Assembly (NCBI RefSeq): GCF_014712675.1
Contig: NZ_JACXSI010000029.1
Coordinates: forward strand, 1 to 47,760
Direction: 5' to 3'
DNA: 47,760 nt
Source: Peribacillus faecalis
GTDB taxonomy: Bacteria; Bacillota; Bacilli; Bacillales; DSM-1321
Below the pieces are notes generated by a model, which worked only from the letters and a program-made list of their open reading frames with translations, was not told where the DNA came from and searched no databases. Below, piece after piece: positions 1 to 7,781 of this stretch. The translations under genes were made by a program, and so were the position numbers. Each line of letters opens with the position of its first letter. Position 1 is the stretch's first letter.

Positions 1-43
1 TAAGTTACACACCATAGCATTACCATTATGGGTATCTTGGTGG

Positions 44-80
44 AAAACAAAACCCCGGGAATATATTTTCATCCCCGGGG
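44..80 (-). terminator. Intrinsic terminator of the MerR gene
   Basis: On the minus strand a CCCCGGG/CCCGGGG stem (arms 74-80 and 53-59) is followed by a TTTTGTTTT tract at 52-44. It lies about 27 bp after the stop of the MerR-family gene and should end that transcript. Confidence 0.85.
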
Positions 81-106
81 TGTGAGTGTAAAATCATGAA
101 TGTTTC

Positions 107-940
107 TTATTGCACCTGTACCTTCAGCTCTATCATATATTCCTCATGCTGGTCCGGAGAATAGCGGAGAGGAATGAATGTTTCGTAAATGTCGCTGATG
201 ACCGTCAATTGCTGTTGTTCTACATAATTTACGAGCTTTTGAATCTGGCTTAAATATTGCTCGTGCGAATATATGTAGGTGATGCAGGCGTATGTTCCGG
301 CCGGAATCGAGGTGATTTCCATCCCGGGAGGCAGTGGGGATACAGTATTATCCGTCAAAACCGGAGTGAAAAGGTGATTATATGTAATATCATCAATCTC
401 GCTGTAATATTGGTAGGTGAAGGAAGTCCCGTAACCCATCGGCAAAAATCCGTCCGTTGACTCGACGATGTGCTTCAGCTTGCTGTAAGAAGCGTTTAAT
501 ATGTTTTCTGGATTCAAATCAGCAACTTTTGCTTGAATAATTCGCGTTTCTTCTTCTTGCCATTGAAACGCTATGCCAAGTGCCGGTGTTTCGATTTGCC
601 GTTGTATCCGTTTTTTTACGCTCTGAATTGTTTGCTGCACTTTGAGCAAGTCTTGCAGCTGTTCTTCAATGATGCGCTCTTGTTCTGTCATGAACGACAA
701 TTTATCATTCAGCTTTAGCGCCTGAGCTTTTTTCATTTCCTCTAAAGGCGTGCCGATATATTTCAGTGATTTGATTAGGTCGAGGTGATACAGCTGCGAA
801 TCTTTGTAATAGCGGTAATTTGTCTCTGGGTCGACATGTACCGGCTTGAATAAACCGATTTTATCGTAATAGCGAAGCGCTTTGATCGATACATTTGAAA
901 GCTTCGATACTTCTCCTATTGTGTATAGCGTTTCCTTCAA
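107..940 (-). CDS. MerR-family regulator with GyrI/BmrR-like effector domain
   Basis: Probable multidrug-responsive transcriptional activator. The N-terminal 70 residues form a MerR winged helix (TIGEVSKLSNVSIKALRYYD), followed by a helical dimerisation coiled coil (about 75-120) and a C-terminal effector-binding domain of the BmrR/GyrI type. The in-frame GTG at 949 overlaps the Shine-Dalgarno GAGGTG, so I prefer the TTG at 940, six bases after it. The gene lies downstream of, and on the same strand as, an MFS exporter, an arrangement like bmr-bmrR in Bacillus subtilis. A terminator separates the two genes, so it probably also has its own promoter. It is the natural candidate to bind the 19-bp-spaced promoter at 2265-2295. 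The ligand is unknown. Confidence 0.88.
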   Translation of the reverse strand: MKETLYTIGEVSKLSNVSIKALRYYDKIGLFKPVHVDPETNYRYYKDSQLYHLDLIKSLKYIGTPLEEMKKAQALKLNDKLSFMTEQERIIEEQLQDLLKVQQTIQSVKKRIQRQIETPALGIAFQWQEEETRIIQAKVADLNPENILNASYSKLKHIVESTDGFLPMGYGTSFTYQYYSEIDDITYNHLFTPVLTDNTVSPLPPGMEITSIPAGTYACITYIYSHEQYLSQIQKLVNYVEQQQLTVISDIYETFIPLRYSPDQHEEYMIELKVQVQ

Positions 941-1006
941 GTTAGTCACCTCACATACATATCATTATACCTGAATATAAAAATAAACTGAAAAAGAACT
1001 ATTAAA

Positions 1007-1050
1007 AAAACGCAAAAGCTAGTTTTATGAAACCGGGCTTTTGCGTTTTT
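1007..1050. terminator. Bidirectional-looking terminator between exporter and regulator
   Basis: The arms AAAACGCAAAAGC (1007-1019) and GCTTTTGCGTTTT (1037-1049) form a 13-bp stem with A and T tracts on both sides. It follows the MFS stop on the minus strand and should terminate or attenuate read-through into the MerR gene. Confidence 0.85.
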
Positions 1051-1051
1051 A

Positions 1052-2221
1052 TTATTGATTGCTTGCCTTAACAACCGGCTTTTTCCAAGCAAGTGTCAAG
1101 CCGATTCCAATCGCCAGGAAGACCATCGCGAAGTAGAACGGATAATTTAAGTTAATATCGAACAAAATCCCTCCAACAATCGGCCCGAATACATTGCCGA
1201 GGCTTGTGAACATTGAGTTCATGCCGCCGACGAATCCTTGCTCATTGCCGGCAATCGAAGACAAGTAAGTTGTTACGGCTGGACGCATAAGGTCGAAGCC
1301 GATAAATACTGTCCAAGTGACAAGTAAAATCCCAAAGTAAGAATTCACAACTGTCATTAAGAAAACAAGCACAGTTGATAAAATTAAACTGTAGCGAATA
1401 AGACGAATTTCCCCAAACCACTCTGTTAAGCGGTCGAACAGCAAAACCTGTACAATCGCTCCAATCAGCGCTCCGCCAGTAATCATAATTGCGATATCCT
1501 TTGGTGTGAATCCGAATTTATGATCAGCGAATAATGAGAATAACGATTCAAATGCTGCCAATCCGAATGCGCAAATCAAGATAATCATGAAGGCAATGAA
1601 GTACATTGGCACAAAAATGCGCTTCAATCCAGCTTCGCTTCCTTCCGGCTCGATATTTTCCGGATTGCGTTCCGGCTCGCGAAGCGTAATGATTGATAAA
1701 ATCGCTGCCAGCAACGCAAAACCTGCGGCAAAGAAAAATGGCAGGCGTGTGCCGATTTCTGCTAAGAAACCGCCAATACCAGGTCCAATAATGAATCCTG
1801 TAGAAATGGCCGCTGACATATAGCCAAGCGCTTTCGGGCGTGTTTTTAATGTCGTGATATCCGCAATAAATGCCGTGATGGCTGGCATGATGAATGCAGC
1901 ACTGACGCCGCCAAGCATACGTGACACAAAAAGTGTGACAACATGCTGCCCGAGTCCGAATAACAGCTCGGACAAGCTGAATATGAATAGACCGATGACA
2001 ATCATTCTTTTTCGCCCGAACTTGTCGACCCAGCGACCGGCAATCGGAGACACAAGCAGCTGGATAATGGCAAACGCCGCAACCATGTAGCCGACGACAG
2101 AACCTGATAGATTCAATTCATTCATAATAGTCGGTATTACCGGTATAACAAGGCCGATCCCAAGAAAGGCGATGAATAAGTTCATTAATAATAGAGCTAA
2201 CGTTACATTCTGTTTCTGCAT
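1052..2221 (-). CDS. MFS multidrug/tetracycline-type efflux transporter (DHA1)
   Basis: Integral membrane proton-driven exporter of about 389 residues with the 12-helix pattern of the DHA1 family (Bmr/Blt/NorA/TetA relatives). The loop 2-3 signature appears as GRWVDKFGRKRMIVIG and a TM5 motif C-like stretch as GPGIGGFLAEIG. The frame extends upstream to 2281, but the ATG at 2221 sits behind AGGAGAGGAG, so this start is chosen. Transcription should start from the MerR-type promoter at 2265-2295, and a terminator follows the stop. With the MerR gene downstream it looks like a drug-inducible efflux module. The substrate cannot be read from the sequence. Confidence 0.9.
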   Translation of the reverse strand: MQKQNVTLALLLMNLFIAFLGIGLVIPVIPTIMNELNLSGSVVGYMVAAFAIIQLLVSPIAGRWVDKFGRKRMIVIGLFIFSLSELLFGLGQHVVTLFVSRMLGGVSAAFIMPAITAFIADITTLKTRPKALGYMSAAISTGFIIGPGIGGFLAEIGTRLPFFFAAGFALLAAILSIITLREPERNPENIEPEGSEAGLKRIFVPMYFIAFMIILICAFGLAAFESLFSLFADHKFGFTPKDIAIMITGGALIGAIVQVLLFDRLTEWFGEIRLIRYSLILSTVLVFLMTVVNSYFGILLVTWTVFIGFDLMRPAVTTYLSSIAGNEQGFVGGMNSMFTSLGNVFGPIVGGILFDINLNYPFYFAMVFLAIGIGLTLAWKKPVVKASNQ

Positions 2222-2264
2222 AGTTTCTCTCCTCTCCTTTCTCCTCGAAAAACGTCTATTAACC

Positions 2265-2295
2265 ACTATAAAGTCTGCCACAAGGGGAGAGTCAA
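2265..2295 (-). promoter_or_regulatory. MerR-type promoter with 19-bp spacer
   Basis: On the minus strand TTGACT (2295-2290) and TATAGT (2270-2265) are separated by 19 bp instead of 17. The spacer region holds an imperfect dyad of the form A-TCT-CC...GG-AGA-T. Long spacers with central dyads are the hallmark of promoters activated by MerR-family proteins. It lies 44 bp upstream of the exporter start. Confidence 0.8.
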
Positions 2296-2309
2296 TGATT
2301 TTTATTATA

Positions 2310-2900
2310 TTAGAAAAAAGTCACCACACGCCGCACTATTGGTGTAAGTGCATAACCGATTGCGACCCCGAGCACATTAAGCAATAAATCATCAATATCA
2401 AGGCTGCCTCGTTCTGTTAGCCATTGCATGAGTTCAATTATAGTGACGCCGGCAATTGGAATAGCTAGCAGAACTGCAGTTGAAGGTCTTTTTTTCGGCA
2501 GTAAAAGTAGCGCTGTACCATACGGGATGAACAGTCCAATATTGGCCGCTAAATTATAAATAGCGACAAGCGGCTTCACTTCGCCTGATAAGTAATAAAA
2601 AATTGTTTCAAAAGGCACGAGATTGTAAGAGTGATAGCTTTGATTGCTTGGCCTCATAAAAAGAAGCATCAGCAGGCAAATGGTATAAGCAATTAAGCCG
2701 GCAAAAACGAATCGCTTTGACATAACAATTCGTTGTTTTCGAAATAAATAGACGAAGAAAAAGACAAGCAGTGTCAGGCATAGCCAAACTACCACGTAGA
2801 CAATCGAATGCAAGTAATGAAATAAGTCGATGATGAATGGCAACAATAGCAAATAGCTAAGCTGTGAAATCAAAATCGCCAGTATATTCGTCTTTCTCAT
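2310..2900 (-). CDS. VanZ-family membrane protein
   Basis: Membrane protein of about 196 residues with five predicted hydrophobic segments. The VanZ-like signature is visible in the second half: the stretch NLVPFETI, then a periplasmic/extracellular segment, and LLIPKK-like plus ELMQWLTERGSLDIDDLLLN near the end, which is the typical VanZ C-terminal block. VanZ of the vancomycin cluster gives low-level teicoplanin resistance, but most chromosomal members have no known role. The ATG at 2900 follows AGAGGGGATTG and is preferred to the longer frame from 3020. It is divergent from the oxidoreductase gene. Confidence 0.85.
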   Translation of the reverse strand: MRKTNILAILISQLSYLLLLPFIIDLFHYLHSIVYVVVWLCLTLLVFFFVYLFRKQRIVMSKRFVFAGLIAYTICLLMLLFMRPSNQSYHSYNLVPFETIFYYLSGEVKPLVAIYNLAANIGLFIPYGTALLLLPKKRPSTAVLLAIPIAGVTIIELMQWLTERGSLDIDDLLLNVLGVAIGYALTPIVRRVVTFF

Positions 2901-2939
2901 GACAATCCCCTCTCTTCTATAATTGTAGCACATAAATAT

Positions 2940-2968
2940 TTGACAATAGTTGAGGGTGATTATAGCAT
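2940..2968 (+). promoter_or_regulatory. Possible sigma-A promoter of the quinone oxidoreductase
   Basis: TTGACA at 2940-2945 is followed after 17 bp by TAGCAT (2963-2968), about 38 bp before the ATG. The -35 is perfect and the -10 is weak. Confidence 0.45.
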
Positions 2969-3005
2969 GAATATAGTTGGATAAAATTGGATAAGTAGGT
3001 GGCGT

Positions 3006-3980
3006 ATGAAAGCAATTCAATTCAGTGAATATGGAAAAAGTGATGTTTTGAAGTATGTGGATGTGCCGAAACCCGAGGTGAAACCGGGTTTTGTGTTAGT
3101 GCAGGTTAAAGCGGCCGGAATAAATTTTGCAGATATCATGAAGCGTTATGGCGATTACTTATCTCCGACGCTGCTGCCATGTGTGCCCGGTGCGGAAGTA
3201 GCTGGCGTGATCGCGGAAGTTTCACAGGGAGAATCAAAGTTCCAAGAAGGAGACCGTGTTGTCGCGCTGACAGAGGACGGTGGCTACGCGGAATATGTGT
3301 TGCTGCATGAAAGCCAGTTAATTAAAATTCCTGATGCGGTAAGTTTTGAACAAGCAGCAGCGATACTACTTCAAGGCTTAACGGCTTATCATACGCTGAA
3401 AACATCCGGTCAGATGGCTGAAGGGGAAACAGTGCTTATCCATGCAGCGGCAGGCGGTGTTGGAACATTTGCTGTTCAGCTCGCCAAAATATTTGGCGCC
3501 GGCAAAGTGATCGCTACTGCAAGCAGTGAGGAGAAACTGAAATTTGCCAAGTCTATCGGCGCCGACATAGGCGTCAATTATACAGATGCCGATTGGAAGG
3601 ACCAAGTGCTGACGCATACGGAAGGTAAGGGCATTGATGTTGTGCTGGAAATGGTCGGTGGCGATATTTTTACAAAAAGCTTGCAGCTTCTCGGCAACTT
3701 TGGCCGCTTAGTCATTTACGGCCGGGCTGGCATGGAGAAGAACAGCTTCGATCCGGCAATTTTGATGCAGCGCAATACGAGCGTCATCGGCTTCTGGCTC
3801 GTTCGTATCATGCAGCGACCGGCTTTATATCGCCAAAGCGTCAGCGAAATGTTGAATTTAATAGGAAATGGTCAACTGAAAGTCATCATCGGCGAAACGT
3901 TTAAACTTGAGGATGCTGCTGTGGCTCAAGATAAAATTGAATCAAGAAAAACAACCGGAAAAGTGATACTGATTCCTTAA
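3006..3980 (+). CDS. NADPH:quinone oxidoreductase-type zinc-independent MDR enzyme
   Basis: Cytosolic oxidoreductase of 324 residues in the medium-chain dehydrogenase/reductase superfamily, quinone reductase branch. Visible features are the N-terminal GroES-like fold with AAGINFADIMKRYGDY, PCVPGAEVAGVIAEV, and the Rossmann loop AAAGGVGTFAVQLAK. The catalytic zinc ligands of true alcohol dehydrogenases are absent, as expected for Qor. It probably reduces quinones or enones using NADPH. The start ATG follows GTAGGTGG. It is apparently monocistronic, with a hypothetical gene 55 bp downstream on the same strand. Confidence 0.9.
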   Translation: MKAIQFSEYGKSDVLKYVDVPKPEVKPGFVLVQVKAAGINFADIMKRYGDYLSPTLLPCVPGAEVAGVIAEVSQGESKFQEGDRVVALTEDGGYAEYVLLHESQLIKIPDAVSFEQAAAILLQGLTAYHTLKTSGQMAEGETVLIHAAAGGVGTFAVQLAKIFGAGKVIATASSEEKLKFAKSIGADIGVNYTDADWKDQVLTHTEGKGIDVVLEMVGGDIFTKSLQLLGNFGRLVIYGRAGMEKNSFDPAILMQRNTSVIGFWLVRIMQRPALYRQSVSEMLNLIGNGQLKVIIGETFKLEDAAVAQDKIESRKTTGKVILIP

Positions 3981-4035
3981 ATACGGGTAAAGAAACAATG
4001 AGTGCCCAGAATATCAAAAGAATCAGGTGAACGAT

Positions 4036-4569
4036 ATGGAAACAAATGACCAAGTTGGCAAACTCGTTGATTTAAGTGTATTTAAGACGCAGAAATATAG
4101 TGATGATCGCTCTGATCTTAATTTTGATCAGCTATGGCAATTTCCGGATTACTATGAGTACTGCATTGTACCGAACTATGAAAACAAGTTTTCCGGCACT
4201 AGTTTATACGCGGTTGATATGGGTGGCTGCTTTGCTAACCTCATAAAAGAAGGGGACAAGTACTATCTAGTGTCCATCATTTTCAACGATGACATGTCAA
4301 TTCCGGATATTTTCGAGTGGCTTGATTTTTACAGATTGGAAATGTTTCCGCCGACTAATGACATCATCAAAATAGAAGGAGCTGAAGGAGTTTTTGATGC
4401 GGTCGCTTTCAACGGCTATCCAATTGCTTTAATTGTACGCGGTGATGGGATAGCAGAGCTCGATCCGTCAGAGCTTGAAGAGGTAACAAAAGAATTCGAA
4501 CAGCATAAGCGGATTACCAACACAGGACTCGGTGAACAAGTAAATGTTGAGGATCATCTATTTGATTAA
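4036..4569 (+). CDS. Uncharacterised acidic cytosolic protein
   Basis: 177 residues, not recognised. It is acidic, without signal peptide or membrane segment. It contains aromatic-rich stretches (QFPDYYEYCIVPNYENKF) and a central beta-rich part (KYYLVSIIFNDDMS, then YPIALIVRGDGIAEL). An in-frame GTG lies at 4027, but AGGTGA at 4025-4030 is spaced correctly for the ATG at 4036, so that start is chosen. It lies 55 bp after the oxidoreductase and could be co-transcribed. A strong hairpin follows the stop. Confidence 0.75.
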   Translation: METNDQVGKLVDLSVFKTQKYSDDRSDLNFDQLWQFPDYYEYCIVPNYENKFSGTSLYAVDMGGCFANLIKEGDKYYLVSIIFNDDMSIPDIFEWLDFYRLEMFPPTNDIIKIEGAEGVFDAVAFNGYPIALIVRGDGIAELDPSELEEVTKEFEQHKRITNTGLGEQVNVEDHLFD

Positions 4570-4572
4570 AGG

Positions 4573-4602
4573 TTAAGAGGCTTTCTTAAGAGAGCCTCTT
4601 AA
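4573..4602 (+). terminator. Hairpin terminator
   Basis: TTAAGAGGCT (4573-4582) pairs with AGCCTCTTAA (4593-4602), a perfect 10-bp stem three bases after the stop codon. The T-rich tract is not immediate (TTTTTT occurs at about 4621), so efficiency is uncertain. Confidence 0.7.
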
Positions 4603-4667
4603 ATGCTTCCATCTAACGTCTTTTTTATGTAAGATTAAGAAAAAGAGAAAGCAATAAGAGGTGGCAA

Positions 4668-5186
4668 ATGAAAAAAAAGCTGTTTATTCCATTAATAGGA
4701 TTGATTGTAATTGGAAGCGTAGCAGCATGGTATTTTTGGCAAAATGGAGGCAATACTTCTGGCGTCAAAATTGATAATCCGTCCGAGGAACAAATAGACG
4801 AAGGAAAACAAGTGATAGAAGATAGTTTCAATAACGAAAAGGCAGATGTGGAAATTATAACAGGTGAAGTAACTGACAGCAAAGTTCAAAGTGTGATTCA
4901 CAAGATGAGTCACCAAAAGATAGAGGCTGATAAAAAGTGGGGCAGTCTTGAAATTACGAAAGACCGCTTGCAATTTTTAAGTTCAGAAATCGATGAAAAT
5001 AAAGGCAATCTTAAACATTATAAAACCTATCGAGATATTATCGATCGCTGGCTTAAAGGTGATTTCAGCAGAGCAGACCACGACCACAATGCAATATGGA
5101 GGCTTCAAAATGGCACGATTGGCGAAGCGACCGGATTGCTCAATGAAGCGGAAGAAGCAGCTTATATAGAAGAGAATTTTAGATGA
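4668..5186 (+). CDS. Membrane-anchored protein, resembles DUF6241
   Basis: 172 residues with an N-terminal membrane anchor (KKKLFIPLIGLIVIGSVAAW, residues 2-21), which makes it an exported, anchored protein. The rest is hydrophilic and helical. The C-terminal region, with YRDIIDRWLKGDFSRADHDH, then NAIWRLQNGTIGEATGLL and EEAAYIEENF, resembles the Bacillus DUF6241 family as I remember it; I cannot confirm this by search. Function unknown. RBS AAGAGGTGGCAA precedes the ATG. The stop is followed after 32 bp by the GCGCTC repeat array. Confidence 0.75.
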   Translation: MKKKLFIPLIGLIVIGSVAAWYFWQNGGNTSGVKIDNPSEEQIDEGKQVIEDSFNNEKADVEIITGEVTDSKVQSVIHKMSHQKIEADKKWGSLEITKDRLQFLSSEIDENKGNLKHYKTYRDIIDRWLKGDFSRADHDHNAIWRLQNGTIGEATGLLNEAEEAAYIEENFR

Positions 5187-5218
5187 TGAGTTGTTGTTTG
5201 GGTGAGAGGTGGAGGCGT

Positions 5219-5391
5219 GGCGCTCTATTAAGAGCATTGGAGCTCAATCAAGGGTACTCGCGCTCAATAACATGGTCTGGCGCTCAATCCTTGTTGGCTC
5301 GCGCTCTATAATTTCGTATGGCGCTCTATCATCGGCGTTTCGCGCTCTATAAATTCGCGTGGCGCTCTTTCTTTGTGGTTTCGCGCTCTAT
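5219..5391. repeat. Array of nine GCGCTC units at 20-21-bp spacing
   Basis: Nine copies of a 10-base core start at 5219, 5239, 5259, 5279, 5300, 5320, 5341, 5361 and 5382. Cores mostly alternate between GGCGCTC and CGCGCTC followed by TAT or AAT; the second core is degenerate. The 10-11 bases between cores are variable. The period is two helical turns. The array begins 32 bp after a stop codon and ends before a terminator. No open frame runs through it. Confidence 0.85.
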
Positions 5392-5436
5392 CTACGTCCT
5401 AAACGATAACATTTGATCTTAAAATAATAGTAAACT

Positions 5437-5498
5437 AGCAAAAATCTATCAGTTTTCTTGCATGAACGCTCGGGATTTAATAGATTTTTGCTTTTTTT
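5437..5498 (+). terminator. Intrinsic terminator after the repeat array
   Basis: AGCAAAAATCTAT (5437-5449) pairs with ATAGATTTTTGCT (5480-5492) and is followed by a seven-T run. The 30-nt loop is long. It would end transcripts that cross the GCGCTC array. Confidence 0.8.
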
Positions 5499-5737
5499 AT
5501 GCATTTTTCGTCACTTTATTGAATGAAATGCCGGATTTTATTTAGGGTCTATACATAGATGCTGGATGTGATTCCTGATGGCAAAAACTTATTTTTGATA
5601 GCGTAATCTCACTTCTAAACTTTACAATAGGCAAGCTGCTTTTTGTTTATTAGACGGAAAATATTTAATTTTCTGTTATTTTGTAGTGAAATAGTCCGGG
5701 TAAACGGATAGAATAATAGACTGAAAGTAGTGTGGGT
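5499..5737. other. Intergenic stretch with no recognised element
   Basis: About 240 AT-rich bases between the terminator and the LysE-type gene. No convincing paired -35/-10, repeat or RNA fold was seen; the promoter of the LysE gene must lie here. Confidence 0.4.
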
Positions 5738-6370
5738 ATGAGTTTGTATTTGGCTTACGTCATGATTGGGCTGGCAATTGCGCTTCCTATCGGGGCAATT
5801 TCAGTGGAGATGACGAAACAAGGTTTGAAAAATGGTTTTATACATGGATGGGCAGTCGGGATAGGCGGAATGACCGTGGATTTGCTGCTAATTGCAGCTT
5901 TGTATGTCGGGTTGGCTAAAGTGTTGGCTCTGCCATACATTCAAATGCCATTATGGGTGATCGGGGCAATATTTTTATTCGTATTGGCCTATGATTCAAT
6001 CAAAAACGCGGATCAAGATATTGCTTTAGCAGGTGAAAAATCGAAAAAATCACTTGCCAAAACGTACCGGAATGGTTTGCTGGTAGCCATTTCTCCGGGA
6101 AATCTTGTATTTTGGGTTTCGGTATTTGGAGCTGTATTGGCAGAATCTTATACTGAAAACGGGCCAAGTAGCTTCATCATCGTGGCTGCTGGTATTTTAA
6201 CCGGGATTTTATTGCACGACCTTGGTTTGCTGACGATTGTATCGCTCACAAGGAAAATCATGAACCGCGACATGATCAAATGGACATCAATTATTGCTGG
6301 GATTCTCTTATTTGGGTTTGGCTGCTATTTTCTATATGAATTTTATTTAGGGATTCAGGCATTTATTTGA
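5738..6370 (+). CDS. LysE/RhtB-family amino-acid exporter
   Basis: About 210 residues and six hydrophobic segments, fitting the LysE/RhtB family of small amino-acid exporters in the cytoplasmic membrane. The family signature near the N-terminus is seen as GLAIALPIGAISVEMTKQGL followed by GWAVGIGGMTVDLLLIAALY, and the central loop has NGLLVAISPGNLVFWVSVFG. The ATG at 5738 is chosen; a GTG at 5732 is in frame and neither has a strong RBS (AAAGTAG). Substrate unknown. It is convergent with the SGNH hydrolase gene, with a shared terminator between them. Confidence 0.88.
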   Translation: MSLYLAYVMIGLAIALPIGAISVEMTKQGLKNGFIHGWAVGIGGMTVDLLLIAALYVGLAKVLALPYIQMPLWVIGAIFLFVLAYDSIKNADQDIALAGEKSKKSLAKTYRNGLLVAISPGNLVFWVSVFGAVLAESYTENGPSSFIIVAAGILTGILLHDLGLLTIVSLTRKIMNRDMIKWTSIIAGILLFGFGCYFLYEFYLGIQAFI

Positions 6371-6389
6371 TTTGCATTAGTTCATGAAT

Positions 6390-6415
6390 ACAGCAGAAAC
6401 TATTGTTTCTGCTGT
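6390..6415. terminator. Terminator hairpin between convergent genes
   Basis: ACAGCAGAAAC (6390-6400) and GTTTCTGCTGT (6405-6415) form a perfect 11-bp stem with a TATT loop between the LysE and SGNH hydrolase stops. Confidence 0.75.
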
Positions 6416-6422
6416 ATGTCCA

Positions 6423-7115
6423 TCACTTCACAAGCTTTTGTGGCAGCAAGGCAGTTATATTTTCGTAAATAGCTTTGCTGATTGCACTGTAGCCTTGCTC
6501 GGTCGGATGGATGCCGTCGTCGCTAATAAGATCGGATAAATCGCCGGCGTTCTTCATTGCTGAACGAATGTCAATCATCTTAACATGCGATTCTTGCACA
6601 ACTTTTTTCACCGCGCGATTGTACAAGCCATGCCAATGCTCAATTCCGCCCACTTTGCAAATCCACTCGCTAATGCGGGAACTGAACAAGCTAGAAATAT
6701 AGGCATAGTAGCGAACCGGATCAAGTGGCGGCAATGTCAGCACAACAGGCGTTGCACCGCTATTTTCGACCCGTGCAATGATCGTTTTTAAGTTATCGAC
6801 GAATCGGTCGAGCGGCACCGTTGCAGGATGGGCTTCTTCCGGGTTGGCTGCTACTTCCTGCCATAGGAAATTACAATCGTTACCGCCAATGCCGATAAGC
6901 ACAATATCCCCGTTCTCCTTCAGCACATCTTTCTCCAATCTTCTTAGCAAATTATTGGAGTTGTCATTGAATACACCTTTGTTGACAACTTCCACCTCAT
7001 CATCTTTAAGTAGGGCGGAAAGAATATTCGGATAGTTTTTCTTTAAAATTCGTAATCGCCCATTTACATACGTTACACCTCGAGTAACGCTGTCCCCGAA
7101 ACAAATGATTTTCAT
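6423..7115 (-). CDS. SGNH/GDSL-family hydrolase
   Basis: 230-residue hydrolase of the SGNH fold (lipase, esterase or acyl-peptidoglycan esterase type). The four blocks are visible: GDSVTRG near residue 7 (catalytic Ser), GVFNDNSNNLLRRL with the block II Gly/Asn, GIGGNDCNF (block III, GGND) and SDDGIHPTEQGY (block V, catalytic Asp and His). No signal peptide is seen, so it probably acts in the cytosol on a small ester or thioester. The ATG follows GAAGGTG. Substrate cannot be assigned. Confidence 0.9.
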   Translation of the reverse strand: MKIICFGDSVTRGVTYVNGRLRILKKNYPNILSALLKDDEVEVVNKGVFNDNSNNLLRRLEKDVLKENGDIVLIGIGGNDCNFLWQEVAANPEEAHPATVPLDRFVDNLKTIIARVENSGATPVVLTLPPLDPVRYYAYISSLFSSRISEWICKVGGIEHWHGLYNRAVKKVVQESHVKMIDIRSAMKNAGDLSDLISDDGIHPTEQGYSAISKAIYENITALLPQKLVK

Positions 7116-7211
7116 AACTTATACACCTTCATATTTAATTATTATGTAGATATAAAAATTATACTATCATGTGGTGAAGTCATGCATGTGAATGGCATCG
7201 TTTTATGTTTT

Positions 7212-7643
7212 TTAATTTGCATGCAGATAAAAAACATTTCCTTGCTTCCAATAGCGACCCTGAATTTCACCGATGCCATCAACTACAAGCCCATTAACAT
7301 TTTCAGTGGGATAATTCTTTATTACTACATGTAATTTGTTGATTTTATGTAAGTGACCATAAGCGAGAACTGGCTGCTCAATAAGATACTCGGTATTATT
7401 GATAGAGACTTGTAAAAAAGTTTGATGCAGTAGCTTTTCTTCAAAAGCAACGATATTCATCGGGTCAAAAGATGCGGCTGTTATGTTGCCTTCAATCAGT
7501 AAGTGAATGCCACTCTGTTGCTCGAAATCGTCCATTGCTTGTTTTCTTTTGTTATGGACGTAATGAAGGATCTCCTCTGTTTCAGGGCTGACTTCTTCAT
7601 AATCTATTTCTATGCGGTCATTAGTAAGTGATTTCATCAACAA
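7212..7643 (-). CDS. Uncharacterised 143-residue protein
   Basis: Not recognised. It is soluble, with a helical N-terminal third (SPETEEILHYVHNKRKQAMD) and a beta-rich rest ending GEIQGRYWKQGNVFYLHAN. The start is uncertain: TTG at 7643 and ATG at 7637 are in frame, but the good Shine-Dalgarno AAGGAGAGG is 14-20 bases upstream and is spaced properly for a different ATG at 7653. That ATG opens a 10-codon frame (7653-7621) overlapping the gene start. Either the TTG is used or translation is coupled to that short leader. Confidence 0.65.
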   Translation of the reverse strand: MLMKSLTNDRIEIDYEEVSPETEEILHYVHNKRKQAMDDFEQQSGIHLLIEGNITAASFDPMNIVAFEEKLLHQTFLQVSINNTEYLIEQPVLAYGHLHKINKLHVVIKNYPTENVNGLVVDGIGEIQGRYWKQGNVFYLHAN

Positions 7644-7781
7644 ATTTAATCATGTGACCTCTCCTTAAATGGTGTTGATTAAGATTTCTCTCCAAATTCG
7701 AAATATCCTTCGTTATCTTGAAAAACAGAAATAAATAATGTTAAAATAATTTTACGAAATTTTCTGTAAAATAAAAGGGGA

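Noticed and set aside
5219-5391. Possible CRISPR array
   Set aside because: Cores are only about 10 bp with 10-11 bp variable gaps and no cas genes are nearby; CRISPR repeats and spacers are both longer than 20 bp.
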